Position numbers and translations under genes: made by a program. A DNA stretch of 64,000 nucleotides from Pseudomonas chlororaphis. GTDB taxonomy: Bacteria; Pseudomonadota; Gammaproteobacteria; Pseudomonadales; Pseudomonadaceae. The notes under the pieces were generated by a model that saw only the letters and a list, made by a program, of their open reading frames with translations, was not told where the DNA came from and searched no databases. Position 1 is the stretch's first letter, and each line of letters begins with the position of its first letter. Location of the stretch: contig CP011020.1 of assembly GCA_001023535.1 (NCBI GenBank), positions 3,299,734-3,363,733 on the forward strand. Reading direction: 5' to 3'. This document shows positions 8,992-19,669 of the stretch, piece after piece.

Positions 8992-9061
8992 TGGCATAAC
9001 TGCGGGTTATGCCAAGGTGAAAATAAAGCGCGTTGACGGAAAAATACCCCGTTTCGATACT
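8992..9061 (+). promoter_or_regulatory. LysR box and promoter of the Rieske oxygenase gene
   Basis: Perfect inverted repeat TGGCATAAC (8992-9000) and GTTATGCCA (9006-9014) with spacer TGCGG; its core fits the LysR T-N11-A rule. A promoter follows: -35 TTGACG (9033-9038), 17-bp spacer, -10 GATACT (9056-9061). The start point would be near 9068, so the palindrome is centred near -65, where LysR regulators make their recognition contact. Confidence 0.7.
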
Positions 9062-9110
9062 GTACTGGCCGCCCACTTAGCGACTTTTATAGTTCGAGCG
9101 AGATCCCTCA

Positions 9111-10367
9111 ATGACCCTCAGCGCCGTGAAAACCCACCGTGAACTTCTGACTGATCGCGCAACCGGGCACGGCATGCCCGGCGGCCTGTTCGGTCGACAG
9201 GATGTCTTCGAAAACGACGTGGATATCTTCTTTACCCAGCATTGGATACTGGTCGGTGTGACCAGCGACATAGCCGAGCCCGGGGATGTCTCCACCCTCG
9301 ACATCGGCAAGTCTTCGATCCTCCTGATACGCGACGATGACGAGCAGGTGCAGGCGTTTCGCAATGTCTGCCGGCATCGCGGGGCGCGCTTGAAGCCGGC
9401 GGGCAAATCCACCGTGGGTCTGTTGGTCTGCCCTTATCATCAGTGGACTTATGACCTGGACGGCAGTTTGAAACATGCCGCGCACATGGGCCAGAACTTC
9501 GACCCTACCTGCAAGCGCCTGATACCGGTTCACACCAAAGTAGTCGGCACGCATATATTCGTTTGCCTGGCTGACGAAGCGCCGGAAGATATCAGTTACC
9601 TTGACCACGTCATGTCACCGCGCTTTGCCCAATACGAACTTACTTATTCAAAGATTGCCCATGAATCGGAAATTATCGAGAACGGCAATTGGAAGTTGGT
9701 CATCGAGAATAACCGTGAGTGTTATCACTGCGCCGGTACTCATCCCGAACTGACAGCGTCGTTCCTGCCGGAAGATTTCGGCTTCTGCACCGACGGGCTC
9801 AGCGAGGACTCGCTTCAGGCGCTCGACGAATACCACCGTCGCAATGCCGACACCAAGCGCAACTGGGAGAACGAGGGCTACCTCTGCGACGCCGTCGAAC
9901 ACCTGGGCGAGGACGTGGTCACTCAATTCCGCTCCCAGCGCCTGGTCATCGCCGGCCATGGCGAATCCCAGACCCTCGATACCCGAGTGGCCTGCACGCG
10001 CCTGTTCGGCCACATCACCCGCCGTGACCTGGGAGACATGCACCTGTGGACGCACAACTCATGGACGCACGTCATGAGCGACCACGCCGTGATCTCCTAC
10101 ATCATCCCCCTGGCACCGGACAAAACCCTGGTGCGGACCAAGTGGCTGGTCCACGCGGACGCCATCGAGGGCGTGGACTACCAGTTGGATAAACTGACCG
10201 AAGTCTGGGCCGCGACCAACCTCCAGGACGCCAGCCTCGTGGGCATCACCCACAGCGGCACCCAGGACCCGGCCTACGCACCGGGACCGTTCTCGGCCTT
10301 CACCGAATCCTATGTCGATCAGTTCTCGCGCTGGTACTCGGCGCGCCTGGCCGCCCATGGCGTGTGA
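9111..10367 (+). CDS. Rieske non-heme iron oxygenase, betaine demethylase alpha subunit (GbcA/Stc2-like)
   Basis: 418 residues. The Rieske 2Fe-2S ligands are C87, H89, C107 and H110 (CRHRG and CPYHQW). The catalytic iron site is H206 and H211 in NNRECYHCAGTHPEL, with D373 as the probable carboxylate ligand; E203 is the usual bridging acid. Family members use O2 to remove a methyl group from quaternary amines: GbcA on glycine betaine, Stc2 on stachydrine. From memory GbcA differs at many positions, so I read this as a paralogue with another substrate, proline betaine being the best guess from its neighbours. Electrons should come from the reductase encoded 3 bp downstream. Confidence 0.88.
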   Translation: MTLSAVKTHRELLTDRATGHGMPGGLFGRQDVFENDVDIFFTQHWILVGVTSDIAEPGDVSTLDIGKSSILLIRDDDEQVQAFRNVCRHRGARLKPAGKSTVGLLVCPYHQWTYDLDGSLKHAAHMGQNFDPTCKRLIPVHTKVVGTHIFVCLADEAPEDISYLDHVMSPRFAQYELTYSKIAHESEIIENGNWKLVIENNRECYHCAGTHPELTASFLPEDFGFCTDGLSEDSLQALDEYHRRNADTKRNWENEGYLCDAVEHLGEDVVTQFRSQRLVIAGHGESQTLDTRVACTRLFGHITRRDLGDMHLWTHNSWTHVMSDHAVISYIIPLAPDKTLVRTKWLVHADAIEGVDYQLDKLTEVWAATNLQDASLVGITHSGTQDPAYAPGPFSAFTESYVDQFSRWYSARLAAHGV

Positions 10368-10370
10368 GCA

Positions 10371-11513
10371 ATGGACATGACAACTTACGAAAACCTTGCC
10401 CCCCTTGAGCCTACCGACGCTGCCAGACGCTTTACCGACCCACAGACATGGGGCACGTTTGGCGCGCAATGGAACAGCGGCGAACAGAAAACCCTGGTGT
10501 GCTGCGCCGTGTACCCGGAAACCCATGACGTGAAGACGTTCGTGTTTCGCTGCGCGGACTTCAGCGCGCTGAGTTTCGAAGCGGGCCAATTCATCACGCT
10601 ATCACCGGTCATCGCCGGCCAGCCCATCGCCCGCTGCTACACCGTGTCGTCGTCCCCCACTCGCCCGTTCGCGTTCGCCATCACCGTCAAGCGGGTGCCG
10701 GGTGGGCTCGTGTCGAACTGGCTGCACGACCGCCTCCAGCCCGGGGACTGCCTGCGCGCGTCCGGCCCGGCGGGGAGCTTTACCCCGGTCGGCATTCCGG
10801 CGAAGAAATGGCTCTACCTGTCGGCAGGCTCCGGCGTGACGCCCCTGATGTCGATGACCCGCACAGCCTTCGACATGGCCAGCGACCTGGACATCGTCTT
10901 CGTGCACAGCGCCCGTACGCCGACCGACATCATCTTCCACGACGAACTCCAGGGCATGCAGGCGCGCATGGCCGGCCTGCGCGTGCTGCACGTCTGCGAA
11001 AGCCCGGGCACCACCGTCGACTGGCAACACCCCATCGGCCGGCTCGATTTGCCTTTGCTCAGCCAACACGTCCCGGACTTCAGGGAACGCGAAGTGTTCA
11101 CCTGCGGCCCTCAAGGCTACATGGAGGCCGTCAAATCGCTGCTCAAGGACGCGCGGTTCGATTTCGCCCACTACCACCAGGAGAGCTTCGACATCACGGT
11201 GCTGAACGCAGAGCCGGTGATCGAACAAGCGCCTTCGCTGGATCAGGCGAGCCTGTTCACGGTGACCCTGTCCCGCTCGGGAAAGACCTTCACCATGACC
11301 GGCACCCAGACCGTGCTGAGTGCGGCCAAGAAAGCCGGCGCCATCGTGCCCTCCTCTTGCAGCCAGGGCGTGTGCGGCACCTGCAAGACGGCGCTGCTCG
11401 AAGGCACGGTGGACATGAACCACAACGGCGGGATCCGCCAACGGGAAATCGACAAGGGCCTGCGCCTGCTGTGCTGCAGCAAGCCGACGTCGGACCTGGT
11501 GATCGATCTCTGA
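10371..11513 (+). CDS. oxygenase reductase, FAD/NAD(P)H plus plant-type 2Fe-2S (GbcB-like)
   Basis: 380 residues. Order: ferredoxin-reductase FAD domain (about 45-145, with RCYTVSSSP), NAD-binding domain (about 145-270, GSGVTPLMSM and FTCGPQGYMEAV), then a C-terminal 2Fe-2S domain with C330, C335, C338 and C368. This is the electron-donor partner of the Rieske oxygenase; the two genes are separated by 3 bp. A second in-frame ATG at 10377 is also possible. About 45 extra N-terminal residues precede the FAD domain. Confidence 0.9.
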   Translation: MDMTTYENLAPLEPTDAARRFTDPQTWGTFGAQWNSGEQKTLVCCAVYPETHDVKTFVFRCADFSALSFEAGQFITLSPVIAGQPIARCYTVSSSPTRPFAFAITVKRVPGGLVSNWLHDRLQPGDCLRASGPAGSFTPVGIPAKKWLYLSAGSGVTPLMSMTRTAFDMASDLDIVFVHSARTPTDIIFHDELQGMQARMAGLRVLHVCESPGTTVDWQHPIGRLDLPLLSQHVPDFREREVFTCGPQGYMEAVKSLLKDARFDFAHYHQESFDITVLNAEPVIEQAPSLDQASLFTVTLSRSGKTFTMTGTQTVLSAAKKAGAIVPSSCSQGVCGTCKTALLEGTVDMNHNGGIRQREIDKGLRLLCCSKPTSDLVIDL

Positions 11514-11826
11514 CAAGCTCTTCTGGAGCCCCTGACGAGTCCTTTGCGTGGTGGACGGTGCGGTATTGATCAGCGAAGGCATGGGCTTGACGGGACGGCC
11601 GTTACCGGCGCCGGGGGGGCGGATTGTGCCGTTGGGTGGGAGGGTGCGGCGGGTGGTGATTTGAGAGGACTGAGGGGATGTAGGCACGCGCCCGACCTGT
11701 TTTGGGTTGGGCTGGATGCGGGAAACACACCGTGTGAGCACGGGGTCGCTTTGCGCAGGTTTTACGCAGGCACAAAAAAGCCGATCTAGCTGATCGGCTT
11801 AAGTGTCTGATGTTACTCAGGAATAA
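11514..11826. other. gap between reductase gene and tRNA-Pro, no gene supported
   Basis: G-rich sequence with no frame carrying a recognisable domain or a good ribosome site. Its only clear element is the tRNA terminator at 11771-11800. Confidence 0.5.
11771..11800 (-). terminator. terminator of tRNA-Pro
   Basis: Arms AAGCCGATC (11778-11786) and GATCGGCTT (11792-11800) with a 5-nt loop; on the minus strand the stem is followed by TTTTTTGTG. It lies 27 bp after the tRNA. Confidence 0.85.
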
Positions 11827-11903
11827 TGGTCGGGACGGAGTGATTCGAACACTCGACCCCTAGCACCCCATGCTAGTGCGCTACCGGACTGCGCTACGCC
11901 CCG
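11827..11903 (-). tRNA. tRNA-Pro (anticodon GGG)
   Basis: 77 nt with CCA encoded (11827-11829). Acceptor stem CGGGGCG pairs with CGTCCCG; the T loop reads TTCGAAT. The anticodon loop ATGGGGT places GGG at plus-strand 11867-11869, decoding CCC/CCU. It is followed by its own terminator. Confidence 0.96.
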
Positions 11904-11994
11904 ACTAGGCGTGAATCTTGTTTCGCTTCTCAGCGGAACGCTCAGGAATATATCGCAAGCTTTTGAAAACTGGAAGTATTTAAAAGCAGAAATT

Positions 11995-12351
11995 TTATTT
12001 CTTGAGCACCACCAGCACATCTTCAAGCTCGGCGATCATCTGGCGGATCATTTGTTTGTACTGGGTGGTGTCGTCTTTGGCCTCGTCACCCGACAAGCGC
12101 AGGCGTGCGCCGCCGATGGTGAAGCCCTGGTCATAGAGCAGCGCGCGGATCTGCCGGATCATCAGCACGTCCTGTCGCTGATAGTACCGGCGGTTTCCGC
12201 GGCGCTTGACCGGGTTGAGCTGAGGAAACTCCTGCTCCCAATAGCGCAGCACGTGCGGTTTTACCGCACACAGCTCGCTGACTTCACCGATGGTGAAGTA
12301 GCGTTTGCCTGGGATGACGGGTAGCTCGTCGTTATGACTTGGTTCCAGCAT
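11995..12351 (-). CDS. MerR-family regulator downstream of ihfA
   Basis: 118 residues from the ATG at 12351. The MerR winged helix reads [40 protein letters not shown], then a short dimerisation helix ending [11 protein letters not shown]. There are no cysteines of a metal-binding loop, so it is not a classical metal sensor. It overlaps the 3' end of ihfA by 20 bp and is the last gene of the translation operon. Target unknown. Confidence 0.9.
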   Translation of the reverse strand: MLEPSHNDELPVIPGKRYFTIGEVSELCAVKPHVLRYWEQEFPQLNPVKRRGNRRYYQRQDVLMIRQIRALLYDQGFTIGGARLRLSGDEAKDDTTQYKQMIRQMIAELEDVLVVLKK

Positions 12352-12634
12352 AAGCCTCAACTCGGGCCTTCAACTTCTGCCCTGGACGAAAGGTGACCAC
12401 ACGGCGAGCCGTGATCGGGATTTCTTCTCCCGTTTTTGGATTGCGGCCAGGCCGCTGGCGTTTGTCCCGCAGGTCAAAATTGCCGAAACCGGACAACTTG
12501 ACCTGTTCGTTGTCTTCCAGAGCGTGCCTGATTTCTTCGAAAAACAGTTCAACCAGTTCTTTGGCTTCCCGTTTATTCAGGCCCAGCTCCTCATACAGAC
12601 GTTCCGCCATCTCAGCTTTCGTCAGAGCCCCCAT
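12332..12634 (-). CDS. ihfA: integration host factor alpha subunit
   Basis: 100 residues. HU/IHF fold with [32 protein letters not shown] and the DNA-binding arm [26 protein letters not shown], including the intercalating proline. It pairs with IhfB to bend DNA in recombination, replication and sigma-54 promoters. Sits 3 bp after pheT in the conserved operon order. Confidence 0.98.
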   Translation of the reverse strand: MGALTKAEMAERLYEELGLNKREAKELVELFFEEIRHALEDNEQVKLSGFGNFDLRDKRQRPGRNPKTGEEIPITARRVVTFRPGQKLKARVEAYAGTKS

Positions 12635-12637
12635 ACG

Positions 12638-15016
12638 TCACTTCCTTAACGTGGCGTTCAACCTGGTTTCGAGCGAGGTGAGGATGTTTTGCGTTGCGGT
12701 ATTCACCTCATCGTCGTTAAGAGTGCGCGATGGATGCTGCCAGGTCAAGCCGACTGCAAGGCTTTTTCTATGCGGATCAATGCCTTTACCCTGATACACG
12801 TCAAATAGCCTGAGGTCCGTCAGCCACTCGCCTGCATTTTCACGAATTACGTCCAATACAGCACTGGCCGCCACTTCGCGATCAGCCAGCAAGGCCAGGT
12901 CACGACGTACTTCAGGAAAGCGCGATAACTCCTGGAATTTCGGCATTTTCCCCAGTGCGACTTCGGCCAGGATCAGCTCGAAGACGAACACCGGCCGATC
13001 GAGGCCCAGGGTTTTCGACAGTTCAGGGTGAATGGCGCCGACATAACCGACTTCACGCCCATCCCGCTCGATGCGCGCAGTCTGCCCCGGGTGCAGGGCC
13101 GGATGCTTGCCCGGCACGAAAGTGAACGCGTCGAGCGCACCGGCGAAACCGAGGACCGCTTCCACGTCAGCCTTGACGTCGAAGAAGTCGACGCCGTCGC
13201 GACCTTGCGCCCAACCTTCCGGCAGGCGGCTGCCGCAGACGACACCGGCCAGCATCGGCTCCTGCTTCAAGCCGTCCAACTGACCGACAAAGCGCAGGCC
13301 GCTTTCGAACAGGCGCACGCGATCCTGTTGGCGGTTCAGGTTGTGCTGCAGCGACTTGACCAGACCCGGCCACAATGACGAGCGCATGGCCGCCATGTCG
13401 TTGGAGATCGGATTGGCCAGCAACAGCGGCTCGACGCCGGGACTGAACAGCTCGAATTGGCGCGGATCGATGAAGCTGTAGGTGATCGCTTCCTGGTACC
13501 CACGGGCCACCAGCAGGCGCCGCAGTTCCGGCAGGCCGCTACGGGCTTCAGCCTTGGCCTGCGGGGCCAGGCGGGCTTGCGGGTAGCGGACCGGCAGACG
13601 GTTGTAGCCGTACAGGCGGGCCAGCTCTTCGATCAGGTCGACTTCCAGGCTGATATCGAAGCGGTGGCTGGGCACCTCCACACGCCACTGCCCTGCTCCG
13701 TCGGCGCTGATGCCCAGGCCGAGGCCACTGAGCAGACGCTCGACTTCGCTGGCGTCCATGTCCATGCCCAGCATCTGGGAAATGCGCTGGGCACGCAGGG
13801 TGACCGGAGCGATCTTGGGCAGGTGCTGTTCGCTGACGGTTTCAATGATCGGGCCGGCTTCGCCGCCTGTGATCTCCAGCAGCAGGCCAGTGGCGCGCTC
13901 CATGGCTTCACGGGCCAGTTGCCAGTCCACGCCACGCTCGTAACGGTGCGAGGCATCGGTGTGCAGGCCGTAGGAACGCGCCTTGCCAGCGACCGCAATC
14001 TGGTCGAAGAACGCACTCTCAAGGAACACATCACGGGTCGTCGTGGAGACACCGCTGTGCTCGCCACCCATCACGCCGGCAATCGCCAGGGCGCGGGAAT
14101 GGTCGGCAATCACCAGGGTATCGCTGCGCAGGGACACTTCCTGGCCATCCAGCAATACCAGTTTCTCGCCCTCTTCAGCCATGCGGACACGGATGCCGCC
14201 ATTGATTTCGGCGAGATCGAACGCATGCAGCGGTTGACCCAGCTCCAGCATCACGTAGTTGGTGATGTCGACGGCGGCGTCGATGCTGCGCACGTCGGCG
14301 CGGCGCAGGCGCTCGACCATCCACAGCGGCGTCGGCTTGGACAGATCGACGTTACGGATCACACGACCCAGGTAACGCGGGCATGCCGAGGGAGCCAGCA
14401 CTTCGACCGAACGCACTTCATCGTGCACAGCCGGCACGGGCGCGACCACCGGACGTGTCACCGCCGTGGCGTACAGCGCGCCGACTTCACGGGCCAGGCC
14501 GGCCAGGGACAGGCAGTCCCCACGGTTCGGCGTCAGGTCGACCTCGATGCTCGCATCGTCCAGGCTCAGGTATTCACGGATGTCCTGGCCGACCGGCGCA
14601 TCGACTGCCAGCTCCATCAGGCCATCGTTGCCTTCGCCGATCTGCAGCTCGGCCTGGGAGCACAACATACCGTTGGACTCGACGCCGCGCAGCTTGGCTT
14701 TCTTGATCTTGAAGTCGCCCGGCAGCTCGGCACCGATCATGGCGAACGGGATCTTCAGGCCCGGGCGCACGTTTGGCGCGCCGCAGACGACCTGGAAGGT
14801 CTCCGCGCCATTGCTGACCTGGCAGACCCGCAGCTTGTCAGCGTCCGGATGCTGCTCGGTGCTCAGCACCTCGCCCACCACCACACCGCTGAACGCGCCG
14901 GCAACCGGCGCTACGCTATCGACCTCAAGGCCGGCCATCGACAGGCGAGCAACCAGCTCGTCCCGGCTAACCTGCGGGCTTACCCAGCCGCGCAGCCATT
15001 GTTCACTGAATTTCAT
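12638..15016 (-). CDS. pheT: phenylalanyl-tRNA synthetase beta subunit
   Basis: 792 residues, the normal length. N-terminal EMAP/tRNA-binding domain (about 40-150, VVVGEVLSTEQHPDADKLRVCQV), B3/B4 editing domain (about 210-380), B5 domain, and C-terminal FDX-ACB anticodon-binding domain (SRFPEVRRDLALLADREV onward). It forms the alpha2-beta2 enzyme with PheS, 36 bp upstream. Two long frames on the opposite strand are shadows of its codon bias. Confidence 0.98.
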   Translation of the reverse strand: MKFSEQWLRGWVSPQVSRDELVARLSMAGLEVDSVAPVAGAFSGVVVGEVLSTEQHPDADKLRVCQVSNGAETFQVVCGAPNVRPGLKIPFAMIGAELPGDFKIKKAKLRGVESNGMLCSQAELQIGEGNDGLMELAVDAPVGQDIREYLSLDDASIEVDLTPNRGDCLSLAGLAREVGALYATAVTRPVVAPVPAVHDEVRSVEVLAPSACPRYLGRVIRNVDLSKPTPLWMVERLRRADVRSIDAAVDITNYVMLELGQPLHAFDLAEINGGIRVRMAEEGEKLVLLDGQEVSLRSDTLVIADHSRALAIAGVMGGEHSGVSTTTRDVFLESAFFDQIAVAGKARSYGLHTDASHRYERGVDWQLAREAMERATGLLLEITGGEAGPIIETVSEQHLPKIAPVTLRAQRISQMLGMDMDASEVERLLSGLGLGISADGAGQWRVEVPSHRFDISLEVDLIEELARLYGYNRLPVRYPQARLAPQAKAEARSGLPELRRLLVARGYQEAITYSFIDPRQFELFSPGVEPLLLANPISNDMAAMRSSLWPGLVKSLQHNLNRQQDRVRLFESGLRFVGQLDGLKQEPMLAGVVCGSRLPEGWAQGRDGVDFFDVKADVEAVLGFAGALDAFTFVPGKHPALHPGQTARIERDGREVGYVGAIHPELSKTLGLDRPVFVFELILAEVALGKMPKFQELSRFPEVRRDLALLADREVAASAVLDVIRENAGEWLTDLRLFDVYQGKGIDPHRKSLAVGLTWQHPSRTLNDDEVNTATQNILTSLETRLNATLRK

Positions 15017-15052
15017 CCTGCTCTCCTAATAGATTCGTTACGGGCCCGCGAC

Positions 15053-16174
<1,122 letters not shown>

Positions 16175-16178
16175 GTAC

Positions 16179-16535
16179 TTAAGCCAAGGTGGCTTTAGCT
16201 TTCTCGACAATCGCAGCAAACGCCGCTTTTTCGTTCACTGCCAGATCAGCCAGAACCTTACGGTCGATCTCGATGGACGCCTTTTTCAGGCCAGCGATCA
16301 AACGGCTGTAGGACAGACCGTTGGTACGAGCACCAGCATTGATACGAGCAATCCACAGAGCGCGGAACTGACGTTTTTTCTGACGACGGTCACGGTAGGC
16401 GTATTGGCCTGCCTTGATTACGGCTTGCTTGGCAACACGGAATACGCGGGAACGCGCACCGTAGTAGCCTTTAGCAAGTTTCATAATTTTCTTGTGACGC
16501 TTACGGGCAATGACGCCACGCTTTACACGAGCCAT
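16179..16535 (-). CDS. rplT: 50S ribosomal protein L20
   Basis: 118 residues, full length. The basic N-terminus [30 protein letters not shown] binds 23S rRNA. In E. coli L20 also represses translation of rpmI-rplT; the same gene order is kept here. Lies 30 bp after rpmI. Confidence 0.98.
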   Translation of the reverse strand: MARVKRGVIARKRHKKIMKLAKGYYGARSRVFRVAKQAVIKAGQYAYRDRRQKKRQFRALWIARINAGARTNGLSYSRLIAGLKKASIEIDRKVLADLAVNEKAAFAAIVEKAKATLA

Positions 16536-16565
16536 GAGTTACTTCCTCTATTCTTGATCCAAAAA

Positions 16566-16760
16566 TTAACGAAGGCGCAGCATGCGCTCGACTTTTGCCA
16601 CGTCAGACGGATGCAGCAAGCTGCTACCGCGCAGTTGACGCTTACGCTTGGTCGACATTTTGGTCAGGATGTGGCTCTTGAAAGCGTGCTTGTGCTTGAT
16701 ACCGTTAGCAGTTTTCAGAAACCGCTTAGCAGCACCACTCTTGGTTTTCATCTTTGGCAT
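16566..16760 (-). CDS. rpmI: 50S ribosomal protein L35
   Basis: 64 residues, full length: [17 protein letters not shown] start and [16 protein letters not shown] centre are diagnostic. Lies between infC (60 bp upstream) and rplT. Confidence 0.98.
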   Translation of the reverse strand: MPKMKTKSGAAKRFLKTANGIKHKHAFKSHILTKMSTKRKRQLRGSSLLHPSDVAKVERMLRLR

Positions 16761-16820
16761 GTTCGGATACTCCGCATTCAGTTGATAAACATAATCGCAA
16801 GGCCTGCCGTGCCCTGGTGA

Positions 16821-17372
16821 TTACTTCTTCTTTTTCGGGGCGATGACCATGATCAGCTGGCGTCCTTCCATCTTAGGATGCTGTTCGACCGAACCGTACT
16901 CGAGCAGGTCTTGTTCAACCCGCTTGAGGAGTTCCATCCCCAGCTCCTGGTGGGCCATCTCACGGCCGCGGAATCGCAAGGATACCTTGGCCCTGTCCCC
17001 GTCACTCAGGAAACGTACCAGGTTGCGCAGTTTTACCTGGTAATCCCCTTCCTCCGTCCCTGGACGAAACTTGATTTCTTTTACCTGAATCTGCTTCTGG
17101 TTCTTCTTCGCCGCGGCAATCTGCTTCTTCTTCTCGAAGATCGACTTGCCGTAGTCCATCACCCGACATACCGGTGGGACTGCGTCTGCGGAAATTTCTA
17201 CCAGATCAAGCTTGGCTTCTTCAGCAATTCGAAGCGCTTCATCAATCGAGACGATGCCAATCTGCTCGCCGTCAGCGCCAATTAACCGAACCTCGCGTGC
17301 CGAGATATTCTCGTTGATCGGGGCTTTCGGTGCAGCTCGTTTATCTTGTCTCATATCACGCTTAATAATAAT
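16821..17372 (-). CDS. infC: translation initiation factor IF-3, AUU start codon
   Basis: 183 residues if started at the ATT at 17370-17372, as in other Pseudomonas IF-3 proteins; the first ATG in frame (17354) would remove six residues, IIIKRD after the start. The ATT overlaps the last base of the thrS stop (TAATT). IF-3 discriminates against non-AUG starts, and the E. coli gene uses AUU to autoregulate, so the start here is functionally meaningful. Domains: N-terminal IF3_N with [21 protein letters not shown], lysine-rich linker ([14 protein letters not shown]), and C-terminal IF3_C with [17 protein letters not shown], ending KKKK. Confidence 0.93.
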   Translation of the reverse strand: MIIKRDMRQDKRAAPKAPINENISAREVRLIGADGEQIGIVSIDEALRIAEEAKLDLVEISADAVPPVCRVMDYGKSIFEKKKQIAAAKKNQKQIQVKEIKFRPGTEEGDYQVKLRNLVRFLSDGDRAKVSLRFRGREMAHQELGMELLKRVEQDLLEYGSVEQHPKMEGRQLIMVIAPKKKK

Positions 17373-19294
17373 TACTCCGAATCTGGGCGACCACGCCGGG
17401 AAACCGCTTGCGCGAGAAACTCGGCGAATTGGGCGACGGGCATCGAGCCCAGGTCAGCACCTTCACGAGTACGCACAGCGACAGTCTGCATCTCGACCTC
17501 CCGATCTCCGATAACCAAGAGAAAGGGAACCTTGAGCAAAGTATGCTCGCGGATTTTAAAGCCGATCTTTTCATTTCTCAAGTCAGACTTGGCACGAAAT
17601 CCGCTTTGGTTGAGAGTTTTTTCGACCTCGGCGGCAAAATCTGCCTGTTTATCAGTGATATTCATGATCACTGCCTGGGTCGGCGCCAGCCACGCGGGGA
17701 ACGCGCCCTCGTAGTGCTCGATCAGAATCCCGACGAAACGCTCGAAGGAACCGAGGATCGCGCGGTGAAGCATGACCGGGTGCTTGCGACTGTTGTCTTC
17801 GGACACGTATTCGGCGCCCAGACGGATCGGCAGGTTGAAATCGAGCTGCAAGGTACCACATTGCCACACGCGACCGAGGCAATCTTTCAGCGAGAATTCG
17901 ATCTTCGGACCGTAGAAGGCCCCCTCGCCCGGCTGAAGCTCGTACGCAAGGCCCGCGCTGTCGAGGGCTGCGGCCAGTGCCGCCTCGGCGCGATCCCACA
18001 ATTCGTCGGAGCCGACGCGTTTTTCCGGACGAGTGGACAGTTTCATCTCGACTTCGGTGAAGCCGAAGTCACGGTAGACGTCCATCGTCAGCTTGATGAA
18101 CGCGGCGGATTCGGCCTGCATCTGCTCTTCGGTGCAGAAGATGTGCGCGTCGTCCTGGGTGAAGGCGCGCACGCGCATGATGCCGTGCAAGGCACCCGAT
18201 GGCTCGTTGCGGTGGCAGGCACCGAACTCGGCCAGGCGCATCGGCAGCTCGCGGTAGCTTTTGAGCCCCTGGTTGAACACCTGCACGTGGCAAGGGCAGT
18301 TCATCGGCTTGATCGCGTAGTCGCGGTTTTCCGACTGGGTGGTGAACATGTTGTCGGCGTAGTTGGCCCAGTGCCCGGATTTTTCCCACAGGCTGCGGTC
18401 CACCACTTGCGGCGTCTTGATCTCCAGGTAGCCGTTTTCACGCTGGACCTGGCGCATGTACTGTTCGAGCACCTGGTACAGGGTCCAGCCGTTCGGGTGC
18501 CAGAACACCATGCCCGGCGACTCTTCCTGGGTGTGAAACAGGCCCAGGCGCTTGCCGATCTTGCGGTGGTCGCGTTTCTCGGCTTCCTCGATGCGCTGGA
18601 TGTAGGCTGCCAGTTGCTTCTTGTCGGCCCAGGCCGTGCCATAGACGCGCTGCAATTGCTCGTTCTTGGCATCGCCACGCCAGTAGGCGCCGGACAGCTT
18701 GGTCAGCTTGAAGGATTTCAGGAAGCGGGTATTGGGCACGTGCGGGCCACGGCACATGTCGACGTATTCTTCGTGGTAGTACAGGCCCATGGCCTGCTCG
18801 TCCGGCATGTCTTCCACCAGACGCAGCTTATAGTCCTCGCCACGGGCCTTGAACACTTCGATGACTTCGGCGCGCGGGGTGACCTTCTTGATCACGTCGT
18901 AATCTTTCTCGATCAGCTGCTGCATGCGCTGTTCGATGGCGGCCATGTCTTCCGGCGTAAAGGGACGCTCGAAGGCGATGTCGTAATAGAAGCCTTCGTC
19001 GATGACCGGCCCGATGACCATCTTCGCGCTCGGGTACAGCTGCTTGACCGCATGACCGACCAGGTGCGCGCAAGAGTGGCGAATGATCTCCAGCCCCTCT
19101 TCATCCTTGGGCGTGATGATTTGCAGCGTAGCGTCGCTGTCGATGACGTCACTGGCGTCGACCAGCTTGCCGTTGACCTTGCCGGCCAGGGTGGCCTTGG
19201 CCAGGCCCGCACCGATGGATGCGGCGACCTCGGCTACGGAAACCGGGTGGTCGAATGAACGTTGACTGCCGTCGGGAAGAGTAATAGTTGGCAT
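17372..19294 (-). CDS. thrS: threonyl-tRNA synthetase
   Basis: 640 residues from ATG 19294 (SD GAGGAGG just upstream); the longer frame adds 11 residues with no support. Domains: TGS (1-62), editing domain with H73 and H77 of HSCAHLVGH, class II catalytic core including the zinc-site [10 protein letters not shown] and motif 2 [15 protein letters not shown], and anticodon-binding C-terminus ([10 protein letters not shown] onward). First gene of the operon. Two hairpins in its leader have loops that match threonine anticodons, suggesting E. coli-like translational autoregulation. Confidence 0.98.
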   Translation of the reverse strand: MPTITLPDGSQRSFDHPVSVAEVAASIGAGLAKATLAGKVNGKLVDASDVIDSDATLQIITPKDEEGLEIIRHSCAHLVGHAVKQLYPSAKMVIGPVIDEGFYYDIAFERPFTPEDMAAIEQRMQQLIEKDYDVIKKVTPRAEVIEVFKARGEDYKLRLVEDMPDEQAMGLYYHEEYVDMCRGPHVPNTRFLKSFKLTKLSGAYWRGDAKNEQLQRVYGTAWADKKQLAAYIQRIEEAEKRDHRKIGKRLGLFHTQEESPGMVFWHPNGWTLYQVLEQYMRQVQRENGYLEIKTPQVVDRSLWEKSGHWANYADNMFTTQSENRDYAIKPMNCPCHVQVFNQGLKSYRELPMRLAEFGACHRNEPSGALHGIMRVRAFTQDDAHIFCTEEQMQAESAAFIKLTMDVYRDFGFTEVEMKLSTRPEKRVGSDELWDRAEAALAAALDSAGLAYELQPGEGAFYGPKIEFSLKDCLGRVWQCGTLQLDFNLPIRLGAEYVSEDNSRKHPVMLHRAILGSFERFVGILIEHYEGAFPAWLAPTQAVIMNITDKQADFAAEVEKTLNQSGFRAKSDLRNEKIGFKIREHTLLKVPFLLVIGDREVEMQTVAVRTREGADLGSMPVAQFAEFLAQAVSRRGRPDSE

Positions 19295-19669
19295 GGCGCC
19301 TCCTCTCCTAGTGGTGACCCCTACCAAAGGTCACGTGGGTTGGGATGAGCCAGTACAAGATCCAGTCCAGGCCATTCAATGACGAACGCCTGCCTTACAG
19401 CGGCAGGAGCCTTGCGGCCAACCGTGGAAACCGAACCAGAGTGACTGGGATTCAAATCAGGGTTAAATCGAACATTTGCCGCCACCGGGACCCGTGGTCA
19501 TCCGGGGCCTTGAAAATACCCGAGCCCGGCATGCTAGCACAGATGAACGGTCATCGCCGCGCTCGAATCGCCGCCAGCGTAAATCCACGGTTTTTATGCC
19601 ACAGTGCTGAACTGAAACGAGCCCAACGCCTCAGATAACAAGACATTGACCCAAAAGGAGCATCTTCGC
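19295..19669. other. thrS leader and divergent intergenic region
   Basis: 375 bp without a supportable gene (an open frame at 19345-19638 has no ribosome site or homology features). The thrS-proximal part carries the two anticodon-like hairpins listed separately. The far end holds the promoter side of the small secreted-protein gene at 19670. Confidence 0.6.
19314..19407 (-). promoter_or_regulatory. thrS: putative thrS translational operator (two tRNA-Thr anticodon-like hairpins)
   Basis: Hairpin 1 on the minus transcript: arms GTGACCT and GGGTCAC (19334-19328 and 19320-19314) with a 7-nt loop TTGGTAG; U33-like T, GGU anticodon, A37-like A. It lies 20-40 nt before the ATG. Hairpin 2: arms CCTGCC and GGCAGG (19407-19402 and 19394-19389) with a 7-nt loop GCTGTAA showing UGU, another threonine anticodon. 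E. coli ThrRS represses its own mRNA by binding anticodon-like hairpins in this region. Confidence 0.6.

Noticed and set aside
11544..11789. Open frame between the reductase gene and tRNA-Pro
   Set aside because: No ribosome site; low-complexity Gly/Arg/Asp translation in a G-rich stretch.
17408..19258. 616-codon open frame antisense to thrS
   Set aside because: Antisense shadow of thrS; no ribosome site and no family features.
19345..19638. 97-codon frame divergent from thrS
   Set aside because: Lies over the thrS leader hairpins, has no ribosome site and no recognisable sequence pattern.
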